Source of the DNA: Gammaproteobacteria bacterium
GTDB lineage: Bacteria > Pseudomonadota > Gammaproteobacteria > UBA5861
Reading direction: 5' to 3'
Length of the DNA: 64,000 bases
Assembly (NCBI GenBank): GCA_022360445.1
Contig: JAKSCV010000108.1
Span: forward strand, 35,157-99,156
Positions 16,294 to 26,356 of this stretch are shown one piece after another. Numbering within the stretch: the stretch's first letter is position 1; each line of letters begins with the position of its first letter. The position numbers were made by a program, and so were the translations under genes. Below the pieces are notes generated by a model. The model ran no database searches. It was not told the DNA's origin and worked only from the letters and a program-made list of their open reading frames with translations.

Positions 16294-17004
16294 TTATTTG
16301 TCTGTGCGAATATCCACAAGGCCGAGTTGAACGGCTTCGAATACCGCTTCACTACGGGATTTGACTTCCAGTTTGCGGTAAATATGTTTGATGTGTGAGG
16401 TCACAGTGTGAGGTGACAGGTTCAGAATGCCGGCGACTTCATTAAAGGTAAAGCCACGGGTGATGTACTCCAGGACATCGGTTTCCCGTTTTGTGAGTTT
16501 GGGGATATCCGCGGGAGGTGGTTTTTCCGGCTGTTTGGTTTCTTTTTCCTCAGGCAAGTGAGGCGCATCGTGGCGAAAGCTTTTGAGAATGTGACGGGCA
16601 ATAGAGGCGCTGATTGGGCTGCTGCCTTTGAGCATGTCAATAATGGACTCGCCAATGTAGTCGGCCGGGCCGTCTTTTAATAGGTAACCGGTGGCACCCG
16701 CCTCAATGGCTGAGACCACATTACGTTCATCGCCAAATACAGAGATCACCATAATTTCAATGGCTTCACTGAGTTGCCGCGCTCTTCGGATCAGTTCGAT
16801 ACCGTGGCCATCCGGTAGTCCGAGATCGGTCAGGACCACATCTGGTGGTGTCTTTTCCAGCTGATTCAGGCCTTCTTTTAACGTGGCAAACTGCCAGGGA
16901 ACCTGGAGCTGATCGTGTTTATTCACGGCAGTGGCCAATCGTTCTCGTGTTGGCCCGTCGTCTTCGACCAGTAAAACTGTGTAGACCTTGGATGAATTAA
17001 CCAT
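16294..17004 (-). CDS. NarL/LuxR-type response regulator
   Basis: A 236-residue regulator. The receiver domain has the acidic pair in LLVEDDGPTR, the phospho-accepting Asp60 in VVLTDLGLPDG, and the Lys in YLLKDG. A Pro- and Lys-rich linker (about 145-165) leads to a LuxR helix-turn-helix (LTKRETDVLEYITRG, LSPHTVTSHIKHIYRKL). It pairs with the HisKA_3 kinase directly downstream, a partner type that normally phosphorylates this class. The gene is divergent from aroK across a 117-bp gap. Targets are not shown by sequence; the neighbouring nitronate monooxygenase and beta-oxidation operon are reasonable candidates. Confidence 0.9.
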   Translation of the reverse strand: MVNSSKVYTVLLVEDDGPTRERLATAVNKHDQLQVPWQFATLKEGLNQLEKTPPDVVLTDLGLPDGHGIELIRRARQLSEAIEIMVISVFGDERNVVSAIEAGATGYLLKDGPADYIGESIIDMLKGSSPISASIARHILKSFRHDAPHLPEEKETKQPEKPPPADIPKLTKRETDVLEYITRGFTFNEVAGILNLSPHTVTSHIKHIYRKLEVKSRSEAVFEAVQLGLVDIRTDK

Positions 17005-17121
17005 GTGTTTACCACATTGCGTGATGATTTTGGCATATAGTAATAATTTTGCTTGGCTTCGTCACTATTCCGCTTGTGTTAAATTATGTGTCAAGGTCGA
17101 AGACTAAATGAATGATTTTTG

Positions 17122-17637
17122 ATGAATATTTTTCTTGTTGGCCCAATGGGTGCAGGTAAGACAACGGTTGGGCGAGAGCTTGCACGTCGGTTGAAAAGAC
17201 ACTTTTACGACAGCGATCGTGAGATTGAAACACAATCAGGTGTTGATATTGCTACGATTTTTGAATTTGAAGGCGAGCAGGGTTTTCGTGATCGGGAGGC
17301 GGCGATGATTGATAAGTTGACACAGTTAAACGATATCATTCTGGCAACCGGTGGCGGTGCCGTATTACGTGCAGAGAACCGTGTTCACTTGTGTGGCAGA
17401 GGGCATGTCATTTTCTTGGATATCAGCTTGAAAGAACAGATGCGGCGCACGAATAAAGACAAAAAGCGGCCCCTATTACAGACGGAGGATCGCTACAAGA
17501 CATTGCAAAAGTTGCGTCAGGAAAGATTGCCCATTTACCAGAAAATGGCTGATTTCCAGGTACAGACCGGCCAGGGCAATATGCGCCATGTTTTGCAAAA
17601 AGTGCTGCATCATTGTGAGCAACACCATGTTTGTTAG
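17122..17637 (+). CDS. aroK: Shikimate kinase
   Basis: This 171-residue cytosolic enzyme phosphorylates shikimate at the 3-hydroxyl using ATP, the fifth step of chorismate synthesis. The P-loop GPMGAGKTT is near residue 8, the shikimate-binding DSD is in YDSDREIE, the GGG substrate loop is in ATGGGAVLR, and the lid has RPLL. The true start is the ATG at 17122, just after an in-frame TTG. aroB follows at once. In many gammaproteobacteria pilMNOPQ precede aroK; here a divergent response regulator does. The identification is secure. Confidence 0.96.
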   Translation: MNIFLVGPMGAGKTTVGRELARRLKRHFYDSDREIETQSGVDIATIFEFEGEQGFRDREAAMIDKLTQLNDIILATGGGAVLRAENRVHLCGRGHVIFLDISLKEQMRRTNKDKKRPLLQTEDRYKTLQKLRQERLPIYQKMADFQVQTGQGNMRHVLQKVLHHCEQHHVC

Positions 17638-17654
17638 TGGAGTATGAAGACCAG

Positions 17655-18734
17655 ATGATTCAGTTTGATGTTGACTTGGGTGCCCGTAGTTATCCTATTC
17701 ACATTGGCCAGCACGTGATTGAGCCGTTTTTGGCGGATGCCATTTCCGGCGATACCGCGTTAGTGGTCACAGATGAGCATGTCGCGCCATTGTTTCTGAA
17801 CAAAGTGCTGTCCCAGCTTGAGCATCTCAAAACGGACAGCGTCGTCTTGCCAGCTGGTGAGCAGCATAAGAATCTTACAACGCTGACGACCATTTTTGAT
17901 CGCTTGCTTGAGCGTCGCTTCGATCGACACACGACATTGATTGCCTTGGGCGGGGGCGTGGTTGGCGATATGACCGGGTTTGCTGCCGCCTGTTACCAGC
18001 GAGGTGTTGACTTCATCCAGATCCCAACAACGCTGCTGTCTCAGGTAGACTCTTCGGTTGGGGGCAAAACGGGGGTTAACCATCCACTGGGCAAGAACAT
18101 GATCGGGGCCTTCCATCAGCCTCAATGTGTGCTCATTGATACGGACAGCCTGTGCTCGTTACCGCCAAGAGAATACAAAGCCGGGATGGCGGAGGTCATC
18201 AAATACGGCTTGATTAATGATCGGCCATTTTTTGACTGGCTGGTGACACACCATGATGCTTTGATGGAGGGAAATCTTAACTTGCTGGCAGAAGCAATCG
18301 AGCGCTCCTGTCGGAATAAGGCCAAGATCGTCGCCAAAGATGAGCGGGAAAGTGGGGTGCGTGCCTTATTGAATCTGGGTCACACCTTTGGGCATGCCAT
18401 TGAAGCAGGCTTGGGCTATGGCAAATGGTTGCACGGGGAAGCGGTGGCTGCGGGTATGTCGATGGCGGCGCATTTCTCCCAACAACTCGGGCTGCTCGAT
18501 AAAGAAGCTGTTCAACAGGTTGATGCTTTGCTTGAACACACAGGATTGCCGCGTTTGCCCCCGGCCGGTATGAGCACACAGGTCTTTCTCTCTCTTATGT
18601 CAGCCGATAAAAAGGCCCGTCGTGGCGTGATCAACCTGATTTTACTTAAAAACATTGGCGAGGCTTTTGTGTGCAGTGACTACCCCTCGGCCGAGTTGGA
18701 ATTGTTTTTAGACCGCTATTTGTCCTCGCAATGA
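17655..18734 (+). CDS. aroB: 3-dehydroquinate synthase
   Basis: A 359-residue enzyme converting DAHP to 3-dehydroquinate with NAD and a divalent metal, step two of the shikimate pathway. The NAD-binding region is [15 protein letters not shown]. Metal ligands are expected in [17 protein letters not shown] and HGEAVAAGM. Upstream TTG (17631) and GTG (17637) starts exist, but the ATG at 17655 gives the family's normal beginning ([18 protein letters not shown]). It sits 17 bp after aroK and is surely co-transcribed with it. Confidence 0.96.
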   Translation: MIQFDVDLGARSYPIHIGQHVIEPFLADAISGDTALVVTDEHVAPLFLNKVLSQLEHLKTDSVVLPAGEQHKNLTTLTTIFDRLLERRFDRHTTLIALGGGVVGDMTGFAAACYQRGVDFIQIPTTLLSQVDSSVGGKTGVNHPLGKNMIGAFHQPQCVLIDTDSLCSLPPREYKAGMAEVIKYGLINDRPFFDWLVTHHDALMEGNLNLLAEAIERSCRNKAKIVAKDERESGVRALLNLGHTFGHAIEAGLGYGKWLHGEAVAAGMSMAAHFSQQLGLLDKEAVQQVDALLEHTGLPRLPPAGMSTQVFLSLMSADKKARRGVINLILLKNIGEAFVCSDYPSAELELFLDRYLSSQ

Positions 18735-18768
18735 TGATGGAACCTTCGAAACCGACTATCGTAAATCT

Positions 18769-20481
18769 ATGAGCCAACTTGACGATCAACGGGCCCAAGT
18801 CAGCGCAGCCGCCTTAACACAGTATGGGCTTTCGGAACAGCCTTTTGACGCCATCCGGCGGCCGGAGAGTTATGTCTTAAACCCCGCTCTGGAAGATCAA
18901 CTGAGTCTGTTGGTATATAACCTGCGCTACGGTGATCACCTACTGGTGCTCAAAGGCGGGGAGGGCAGTGGCAAAACATCGTTATTGATGCATTTGATTG
19001 AGCAATCAGCAGGGGTTTTGCAGGTGTTTGTTATCCGTGGGCATCGGGCGCTACAAGCAAAACAGGTTGTTGAAGATTTACTGAAAATGCTCGCGCCAGG
19101 AACCGCTGCGGATAAGCTCGCTGATATTTCTCTCTTGGGCCAATTGATTGCAAGCCGCAGCCTGCCAGATGTCCCCGTTGTGATGGCCATTGATGATGCC
19201 GAGTGCATTTCTGCTCATGAGCTTGCGTCACTGCTTAATGTGTTGAATGAGGTCTCTGATATGTTGAGAGAACCTCCGAAAATCATGCTGATAGGGTGCC
19301 CACAAATTGAAGGCCTGTTGTCAGAAATGTTGATGAATAATCACCTGGCAGGCAAATTGTTTTATTCCGAACTGAGCGAATACGATGCTCAGCAGACAGA
19401 GCATTACCTCGAAGTGCGTTTGAAGCGTGCTGGCTTGCAGGGCGAGATTCCTTTCAGTCATGATGCAGTACAGCAGATTGCTCAAGAGTCGCAAGGCTGC
19501 CCCGCACAGATCAACCGGCTCGCCGCAGACGTGCTGAATCAGTCGGTTTTGGCCACGGAGACGACATTAGAAACCGAGGTGGCGGTGCCAACCTCTCTTG
19601 AGCCGGAAAGCCGTTTCAAACGGATAGGGCTATGGAGTTTGATGTTGCTGGGTTTTGCCATGGTGTTTGGTGCGATTGTTTTATTTAGCGCCGACTCTGA
19701 TCCCGCACAGGTGCCGTCAGATCCAGTTGCCAACGAGACCGTTACGGGTAAAGTCGTCCGGCGGGCATTGGCGCTACCCGAGCAAAACGTTGAGCAGACT
19801 TCGGTAGATGCAGTCCCTCAAGAGGACTCCACCGAGGCAGTCCGGCGTACACGAGCGGTTGACAATAATGAAGGGGAGGAAAAAACGGATCCTGCGTCAC
19901 CCCAAACAATGGTGAATAATCCTCCACCCATGGTGGCTGAACCGGAAAGCTCTTCGGAAGACAAAAAGGTTGAAGAGGGGACCGCGGCTGAGACTGAAAC
20001 GGCACCAAATACATCTTCAGTAAGTGCCAAGTTGCCTGAGCCAGCTAAGGAAAACGCCAAACCTCAATCAACGGGCACATCACCTTCTGTTGAGTCAAAA
20101 CCTGCAAGTGTGAAACCAGCACAAGCTGAGCAATCTACGCAAAAAAACGCAGTAAAACCGTTACCTACTATGGCGTTGAATGACCGTGAGACAGTGGTCT
20201 GGTTGAAATCACAAAATCCCCGGCACTTTTCAGTCCAGTTGATTGCTTCACGTAAACGCCAAGTGGTTGAAAGCTTTATGGCGCGGCACAAAATTCCTGT
20301 TCGGCACGGCATTCTTCGAACCCGCCGCGGTAAGGAAACCTGGTTTATTGTGTTGGCGGGGGCATACCCTGATGCGGTCGAGGCGCGAAAATCAGTGACC
20401 CGGTTGCCCTCAGAGATACGTGCCAATGGGCCTTGGGTGCGCAGTTTGATGTCCATTCAAGGGGCCTTATCCGGGCGTTAA
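18769..20481 (+). CDS. damX: DamX-like AAA ATPase with SPOR domain
   Basis: A 570-residue inner-membrane protein. The N-terminal ExeA-type ATPase has Walker A GGEGSGKTS (about residue 65) and Walker B VVMAIDDAE. A single membrane helix lies near 286-306 (LWSLMLLGFAMVFGAIVLF), then a long low-complexity periplasmic linker rich in Glu, Pro and Ser, and a C-terminal SPOR domain (about 490-570, beginning FSVQLIAS) that binds denuded septal peptidoglycan. In gammaproteobacteria the gene after aroB encodes such a protein and acts at the division septum. E. coli DamX lacks a clearly active ATPase; here the motifs look intact. Confidence 0.88.
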   Translation: MSQLDDQRAQVSAAALTQYGLSEQPFDAIRRPESYVLNPALEDQLSLLVYNLRYGDHLLVLKGGEGSGKTSLLMHLIEQSAGVLQVFVIRGHRALQAKQVVEDLLKMLAPGTAADKLADISLLGQLIASRSLPDVPVVMAIDDAECISAHELASLLNVLNEVSDMLREPPKIMLIGCPQIEGLLSEMLMNNHLAGKLFYSELSEYDAQQTEHYLEVRLKRAGLQGEIPFSHDAVQQIAQESQGCPAQINRLAADVLNQSVLATETTLETEVAVPTSLEPESRFKRIGLWSLMLLGFAMVFGAIVLFSADSDPAQVPSDPVANETVTGKVVRRALALPEQNVEQTSVDAVPQEDSTEAVRRTRAVDNNEGEEKTDPASPQTMVNNPPPMVAEPESSSEDKKVEEGTAAETETAPNTSSVSAKLPEPAKENAKPQSTGTSPSVESKPASVKPAQAEQSTQKNAVKPLPTMALNDRETVVWLKSQNPRHFSVQLIASRKRQVVESFMARHKIPVRHGILRTRRGKETWFIVLAGAYPDAVEARKSVTRLPSEIRANGPWVRSLMSIQGALSGR

Positions 20482-20503
20482 CAGGTGGCTGTGTACGATG
20501 CAT

Positions 20504-20534
20504 TTGTACTTTCTGCGCTGGACTGGTTTAGAAT
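20504..20534 (+). promoter_or_regulatory. Possible sigma-70 promoter for the MoxR/VWA pair
   Basis: TTGTAC (20504-20509) and TAGAAT (20529-20534) are separated by 19 bases, slightly long for sigma-70. The pair lies 80-110 bp upstream of the MoxR start, after the damX stop. Weak, by-eye evidence. Confidence 0.3.
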
Positions 20535-20614
20535 AAAAACAAAATTCCCATTTTCATTATTTAAGACAGTTCATTGAAAGCCCGCCGCTGCGGCTGATGA
20601 TTAAGAGGTTACGC

Positions 20615-21490
20615 ATGACACAATCCCGATTTACCGGCACCGATTCCTACGTCGCAACAGATGATTTAACGATGGCCGTGAATGCCGCGCTGACGTTGGA
20701 ACGGCCACTTTTAATTAAGGGGGAACCTGGCACAGGGAAAACCCAGTTGGCTGAAGAAGTTGCCAAAGCTCTGGATACAAACTTGATTCAGTGGCACATT
20801 AAATCAACCACAAAAGCACACCAGGGGCTTTATGAATACGATGCGGTGTCTCGTTTGCGTGATTCCCAACTCGGTGATGAAAAAGTCCACGATATTGCGA
20901 ACTACATCGTCAAGGGTAAATTGTGGGAAGCGTTTGAATCTGACAAGCGTTCGGTACTTTTGATTGATGAAATTGATAAAGCCGATATCGAGTTCCCCAA
21001 TGACCTCTTGCAGGAATTGGACAAGATGGAATTCCATGTCTACGAAACCAAGCAAGTCATTACTGCGCGCCAGCGGCCACTGGTTATTATCACCAGTAAC
21101 AATGAGAAAGAATTACCGGATGCGTTCTTACGCCGATGCTTTTTTCACTACATCAGCTTTCCAGACACATCCACGATGGAACAGATCGTAAATGTGCATT
21201 TTCCCGACTTAAAGAAGGACATGCTATCTGAGGCGCTGAAAGTCTTTTTTGATGTACGTGAAGTACCGGGCTTGAAGAAAAAGCCTTCCACCTCGGAACT
21301 GCTCGACTGGATTAAACTTCTGCTGGCCGAGGATATTCCGGCAGAAGAGTTACACGGTGATGACCCGAGAAAAGCCATCCCGAAATTGCACGGCGCACTA
21401 TTGAAAAATGAACAGGATGTCCACTTGTTCGAGCGGTTAGTGTTTTTGAACCGCAAAAAAAGCGCCCAGGGAAATGTCGATCCGCGCTGA
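20615..21490 (+). CDS. MoxR-family AAA ATPase
   Basis: A 291-residue AAA+ protein of the MoxR branch. Walker A is GEPGTGKTQ (about residue 37), Walker B is VLLIDEIDKAD, sensor 1 is VIITSNNEKELPD, and an arginine finger is in AFLRRCFF. The start at 20615 follows AAGAGG; the in-frame upstream start at 20597 is not favoured. MoxR ATPases act as chaperones that mature metalloenzymes or other targets together with VWA-domain partners, and such a partner is encoded 22 bp downstream. The client of this pair is unknown. Confidence 0.9.
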   Translation: MTQSRFTGTDSYVATDDLTMAVNAALTLERPLLIKGEPGTGKTQLAEEVAKALDTNLIQWHIKSTTKAHQGLYEYDAVSRLRDSQLGDEKVHDIANYIVKGKLWEAFESDKRSVLLIDEIDKADIEFPNDLLQELDKMEFHVYETKQVITARQRPLVIITSNNEKELPDAFLRRCFFHYISFPDTSTMEQIVNVHFPDLKKDMLSEALKVFFDVREVPGLKKKPSTSELLDWIKLLLAEDIPAEELHGDDPRKAIPKLHGALLKNEQDVHLFERLVFLNRKKSAQGNVDPR

Positions 21491-21512
21491 GTTCATAACA
21501 GAGAGTTGACCT

Positions 21513-22700
21513 ATGTTCCTCGAATTGTTTTTTAAACTTCGCAAAGCGGAAGTCCCTGTTTCTATTACGGAGTATTTAACCTTGCTCGAAGGGCTTGATA
21601 AAAACCTTGCAGGGTACAGTGTGGATGACTTTTATCACTTTTCCCGCTTATCACTGGTCAAAGATGAACGGTTTTATGACCGCTTTGATGTGATTTTTGG
21701 TGAGCATTTTCAAGGCATCAAAGCTGCTTTGGATGAAATTTTTGGTGAAATTCCCGAGGAGTGGTTGAGAAAACAGGCTGAATTGTTCCTGAGCAAAGAG
21801 GAAATGGAGCAGATTGAGGCCATGGGCGGCTGGGATGAGCTGATGGAGACTCTGAAAAAGCGGCTAGAGGAGCAAAAAGACCGACACCAAGGGGGTAACA
21901 AAATGATTGGCACCGCCGGGCGATCGCCTTTTGGCGCTCAAGGGTATAACCCGGAAGGTGTGCGCATTGGTCAGGAAAAGTCTCGGCACCGGCGAGCGGT
22001 TAAGGTCTGGGATAAACGGGAATATAAAAATTTAGACGACTCTGTTGAGTTAGGCACACGCAATATCAAAATGGCCCTGAGAAAGTTGCGTAAGTTTGCG
22101 CGCCAAGGTGCAGCAGAGGAATTGGATCTGGATGGAACCATCAGTTCCACAGCAAAAAATGCCGGTTTGCTGGATATCAAAATGGTGCCTGAGCGGCATA
22201 ACGCCATCAAAGTGCTGTTGATGTTTGATATCGGTGGTTCGATGGATGACCACGTTAAGCTATGTGAAGAGCTTTTTTCAGCAACCAAAACCGAATTCAA
22301 ACATTTAGAGTATTTTTACTTTCACAATTTTCTCTATGAGGGGTTGTGGAAAGACAACCGCCGTCGGCATGCAGATAAGACACCAACCCTGGATGTCATG
22401 CATAAGTATGGATCTGACTATAAATTGATTTTTGTAGGGGATGCGACTATGAGCCCATACGAAATCACCTATGCAGGTGGCAGTGTTGAGCATTGGAATG
22501 AAGAAGCGGGTGCCGTGTGGTTGCAACGGTTACTCGATGTTTATCCACATGCTGTATGGTTAAACCCCGAGCCTGAGGTTCGATGGGAACGTACTCCGTC
22601 GATAAAAATCGCCAAAGAACTGATGTCGGACAGAATGTATCCGCTGACGATTTCTGGTTTGGATGAGGCGATTAAAGAGCTGTTGAAAAGAACGCACTAG
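21513..22700 (+). CDS. VWA-domain protein, CoxE-like MoxR partner
   Basis: A 395-residue soluble protein. The N-terminal half is helical and charged (KEEMEQIEAMGGWDELMETL). The C-terminal half is a von Willebrand A domain with a variant metal site: LLMFDIGGSMDD has Gly where the canonical DxSxS has the first Ser. HLEYFYFHNFLYEGLW and LIFVGDATMSPYEI follow. It is translationally close to the MoxR gene, 22 bp apart, so the two form a chaperone pair as seen in many proteobacteria. It probably holds a metal-dependent ligand or the client protein. Family firm, role inferred. Confidence 0.88.
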   Translation: MFLELFFKLRKAEVPVSITEYLTLLEGLDKNLAGYSVDDFYHFSRLSLVKDERFYDRFDVIFGEHFQGIKAALDEIFGEIPEEWLRKQAELFLSKEEMEQIEAMGGWDELMETLKKRLEEQKDRHQGGNKMIGTAGRSPFGAQGYNPEGVRIGQEKSRHRRAVKVWDKREYKNLDDSVELGTRNIKMALRKLRKFARQGAAEELDLDGTISSTAKNAGLLDIKMVPERHNAIKVLLMFDIGGSMDDHVKLCEELFSATKTEFKHLEYFYFHNFLYEGLWKDNRRRHADKTPTLDVMHKYGSDYKLIFVGDATMSPYEITYAGGSVEHWNEEAGAVWLQRLLDVYPHAVWLNPEPEVRWERTPSIKIAKELMSDRMYPLTISGLDEAIKELLKRTH

Positions 22701-22729
22701 TTGTGAGCTTGGGAAATACCTTTAGATGC

Positions 22730-25700
22730 TTATATCTGGGTTTCTTGATGGACTAAAAGCGGTGTGAGTGACTCCGCTGATTGCGGTGGGCTGAAGTAAA
22801 AACCTTGTATCAGGTCGCACTGTTCCGTTTGGAGAAGCGCGAGTTGGTCTTTGCTCTCCACGCCCTCGGCGGCCACCACCATTTGTAATGCGTGAGCCAT
22901 GGCAATAATGGCTTGAGTGAGCGCTAAATCTTCTTCGTCATCAGCAATGTCACGTACGAATTCCCGGTCGATTTTCAGCTTTTTAAAAGGAAAGCGCTTA
23001 AGATAACTGAGCGACGAATACCCTTTTCCGAAGTCATCAATCGCAAGACTGATGCCCAAGGCATTTAATTCCATCAGCGTATTGCGTGTACTGGGGAGGT
23101 TGTCCATGAGCAGGGTTTCGGTGACTTCCATCTCGAGTAGATTGGCGGGGACGTTATGATTGGTGATGATGCGTTTTACGCGGTCTATAAAGTCTGTGTG
23201 GTGCACTTGCCGAGGGGAAATGTTGACAGATACTTTAATATTTTCTACACCTTGATTCAGCCAGCTTTTAAGTTGGCAAATGGCTGTTTCCAAAACCCAC
23301 TCCCCAATAGGTGTGATCAGATCAGTTTCTTCAGCGATACTGATAAGTTCTTGTGTTTTAATTTTCCCCAGCTTCTGATTTTCCCAGCTTAATAGTGCCT
23401 CGATACACTCGATCTTTTTGGTGTAGGTGTTATGTTGAGGCTGATATTTTAACGTGAGCTCTCCCAGTTCCAGAGCATGTCGTAAGTGATTTTCCAGCTC
23501 AAGGCGCCGTTGGGCTTCTTCATTCATGGAAGGCTGGAAAAACTGTAATCGGTTGCGGCCTGTTGCCTTGGAGTGATACATGGCCGTATCAGCATGCCGC
23601 ATGAGATCTTCCGGTGTTTCGCCATCGGTTGGGTAGGCGGTTATCCCAATGCTTGCGCCAATATAAACCTTTTTGTTTAACACATAAAACGGAGATGCGA
23701 TTTCTTCCAGGATTTTTTCTGCAATCAGGCGCGACTGGGTAGGTTTATCCTCATCCGGCAAGATAACGATGAACTCATCGCCGCCCAGCCTGGCGACAGT
23801 GTCCGTATCTTTGACGCATTGCCGTAATCGGTTGGCGGTTTGAACCAATAATTGGTCGCCAGCGCCATGTCCCATAGAGTCATTCACTTTCTTGAAATGA
23901 TCCAGATCGATGAACATTAGAACAACAAACCGGTGTTTATATTTTGCCGATGTGATGGCTTCAGACAGGCGATCTTTCGCCAAAAGGCGATTAGGTAGGC
24001 CAGTCAGTGAGTCAAAGTAAGCCTGTTTAAGCAGCATGGATTCCTGTTGTTTGCGTTGCGTCATGTCCTCACGAATGACGAGATAGGATTGCACTTTTCC
24101 ATCGTCTTCCTTGATCGGGGAGAATGTCACTTCTTCCCAGAAAGGCACGCCGGATTTATTCTGGCTGTATAGCTCCACGCTGCATGGTTGGCCTCTACCA
24201 AGACTTTGTTCGATTTTATTAACCGTATCGATGGGCGTGTTGGGGTTAAGGAGAAAATGGGACGGTTTGCCGACGACTTCTTCTGCAGTATATCCGGTAA
24301 TTTTTTCAAATTGGTTATTAACGTATTCGATCTCGGACGTCGGGCTAATGAGCATGATAGCCGCTGGGCTGTGCTGTACGGCTTGTGAAAGTTGCTTCAA
24401 GCGCGCCTGGTTTTGCTTTTTTTCTGTAATGTCCCGTGCGCACACTGCAATACCGATGACCTTTCCCTGACGGTTGGCATGAGGAAACAGTTTATACTCC
24501 AGCCATTGTGAATTTCCGACATCAGGAAACTTGACATAAGCATCAAATGTGACGGCTTCATTTTTCAGGCAACGTTCGTAATGAGGCTTTAGCACGTTTA
24601 AAAAGTAACGTTTTCCCAACATTTCAGCAGCAGTTTTACCAATCCACTGTTCACGAGGAAGGTGAGAGAGTTTTGTGTAGCTTTGATTGACAGCCTGATA
24701 GCGGAACTCCCGGTCGATTAGGGCCATGAAATCTTGGCTGGCCGAAACAATGTGTTCGTATCTTTCAAGTGCATCTCGGGCTTCCTCAATTTCGGTCACA
24801 TCCTGACAACTGATTTGAAAGCCTTTTATTTTCCCGCCGTCCTCTTTGAAAGGGTAGCCGCGCACGATAGTGTGTCGAGTTGAGGCATTATGATCTTTGA
24901 AGCTCACGAGTGTTTCATTATTGTTGCCGCTTAAACAGCTTGAGCAGAAGTCCTTAAGGTGTTGGTTGTAGAATTGTTCACCCACAATTTGCTTGAATGT
25001 CAAGTCAGTGTGCTGCTGTGTGAGAGAAAAGGTTTGATTAAAACTATGATTTGCTAAAACAAGTTTTTGGTCTGGATCGAACAGCGCAATTAGGTTTTTG
25101 GATGTAAGAACAATGTTTTCGTAATATCGGAGTTTCTTTTCGGCGCGTTTTAAGTCCGTAATGTCTCGGCTGGTCACCGCTACCCCGGCAATTTCGCCTT
25201 GGGGATCCCGGTAAGGCGCATAGCGGACATCTGCGTAGTGTTCCTCAGCTTTAGGCCAGGTATAGCGTGTTTGGTAGTTGACAGTATGCCCTTGCAGGCA
25301 GTGGTCCATATAAGGTTTGATGGTTTCGTTAAAGTAGGGCTCACCGACCAAGTCGGCTACGGATAAGTCTGTAATTTCACCCACTTCACGTTGCATTGTA
25401 TCAGTGACTTTCTGATTTGCCGCAAGATAGCGGTACTCCGTATCTACAAGTGCTAAGGCATCAGTCGAAGCTAGGACAATATTCTTATAGTGATGCAGAG
25501 TTTCTTCTGTTTTACGAATGTGGGAGATATCCTGGGCTGTGCCATACAGGCGAATCGGTTGCCCTGGCTCTTGTTTGAAGCGTCCTTGTATAAGAAAGAT
25601 GTTGCTTTGTTTTTCTGATGAGTAGAGTGTGACTTCAACCTTGAAGGGTATTTGGTTTGTTAAACTTTTCTGAATGGCGAATTTGATTTGCCTTCGATGG

Positions 25701-26317
25701 GGGTGTTTCAGATGCTTTAATATTTTACGGTAGCTTAAAGTTTTGTTTTTATATGAGAAATTGTGTTTGAAATCTAAGTCTCTGGAGAGAATGATCGTGT
25801 CTTCTCCCAGTGTCGCTTGCCAGCTGTATACGTTTGCAATACTTTGTGCTTGCTGCAGCTCATTCTGGCTGTCAGTCAGCTCTTTTTTTGCTCTGTGAAG
25901 GGCATCTTGGATACGTTGTCTCTCGGTGATTTCAGTGATAATGCCAACGACACCAATCGGCTCACCCTCTGCGTTTTTATATGTGGTTTTGTAACAGCAG
26001 TAACAAGCTGAGTGGCCATTACTGAACGTAATCCACTCGTCATATTCAACCGGAGAGCCTGAGGTTAGGGTGAGTTGGTCAAAGTGTCTGTGTCTTTCGG
26101 CCTCCTCTTTTGACACCAGGTCGTAATCGGTGAGCCCAATAACGCATGATTTTGATCGTTTGAGAAAGTCAGCAAAGGCTTGGTTGCAGTAGGTAAAGAT
26201 ACCTTTTAAGTTTTTGCAAAAAATGAAATGTGGAAGAGTGTCTAAGAAAAGGGTATTTTTGGAGCCTCTGAGATTCGGGAAATATTCTGATGTAATCTCT
26301 GAGAGTGTTTCATCCAT
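22730..26317 (-). CDS. Multi-PAS GGDEF-EAL c-di-GMP signalling protein
   Basis: A 1195-residue cytosolic protein with no membrane segment. About six PAS domains span residues 20-760; several end with the PAS-to-PAS junction pattern seen in EITERQR, DITDLKRAEKKL, DITEKKQ and DMTQRKQQ. They lead into a diguanylate cyclase domain with intact GGDEF (about residue 845, LGGDEFIVI) and a phosphodiesterase domain with EAL in IECIEALLSW (about 974). It could make or degrade c-di-GMP depending on PAS input. It lies 39 bp downstream of a degenerate signalling gene on the same strand, probably one operon. Both catalytic signature motifs are retained. Confidence 0.93.
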   Translation of the reverse strand: MDETLSEITSEYFPNLRGSKNTLFLDTLPHFIFCKNLKGIFTYCNQAFADFLKRSKSCVIGLTDYDLVSKEEAERHRHFDQLTLTSGSPVEYDEWITFSNGHSACYCCYKTTYKNAEGEPIGVVGIITEITERQRIQDALHRAKKELTDSQNELQQAQSIANVYSWQATLGEDTIILSRDLDFKHNFSYKNKTLSYRKILKHLKHPHRRQIKFAIQKSLTNQIPFKVEVTLYSSEKQSNIFLIQGRFKQEPGQPIRLYGTAQDISHIRKTEETLHHYKNIVLASTDALALVDTEYRYLAANQKVTDTMQREVGEITDLSVADLVGEPYFNETIKPYMDHCLQGHTVNYQTRYTWPKAEEHYADVRYAPYRDPQGEIAGVAVTSRDITDLKRAEKKLRYYENIVLTSKNLIALFDPDQKLVLANHSFNQTFSLTQQHTDLTFKQIVGEQFYNQHLKDFCSSCLSGNNNETLVSFKDHNASTRHTIVRGYPFKEDGGKIKGFQISCQDVTEIEEARDALERYEHIVSASQDFMALIDREFRYQAVNQSYTKLSHLPREQWIGKTAAEMLGKRYFLNVLKPHYERCLKNEAVTFDAYVKFPDVGNSQWLEYKLFPHANRQGKVIGIAVCARDITEKKQNQARLKQLSQAVQHSPAAIMLISPTSEIEYVNNQFEKITGYTAEEVVGKPSHFLLNPNTPIDTVNKIEQSLGRGQPCSVELYSQNKSGVPFWEEVTFSPIKEDDGKVQSYLVIREDMTQRKQQESMLLKQAYFDSLTGLPNRLLAKDRLSEAITSAKYKHRFVVLMFIDLDHFKKVNDSMGHGAGDQLLVQTANRLRQCVKDTDTVARLGGDEFIVILPDEDKPTQSRLIAEKILEEIASPFYVLNKKVYIGASIGITAYPTDGETPEDLMRHADTAMYHSKATGRNRLQFFQPSMNEEAQRRLELENHLRHALELGELTLKYQPQHNTYTKKIECIEALLSWENQKLGKIKTQELISIAEETDLITPIGEWVLETAICQLKSWLNQGVENIKVSVNISPRQVHHTDFIDRVKRIITNHNVPANLLEMEVTETLLMDNLPSTRNTLMELNALGISLAIDDFGKGYSSLSYLKRFPFKKLKIDREFVRDIADDEEDLALTQAIIAMAHALQMVVAAEGVESKDQLALLQTEQCDLIQGFYFSPPQSAESLTPLLVHQETQI

Positions 26318-26356
26318 GTGGCTATGGAACCTCGAAAACGTTTGGAGAATGCTTAT

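Noticed and set aside
17631..17654. aroB start at TTG 17631 or GTG 17637
   Set aside because: These would add eight or six residues not typical of the family; the ATG at 17655 gives the usual N-terminus.
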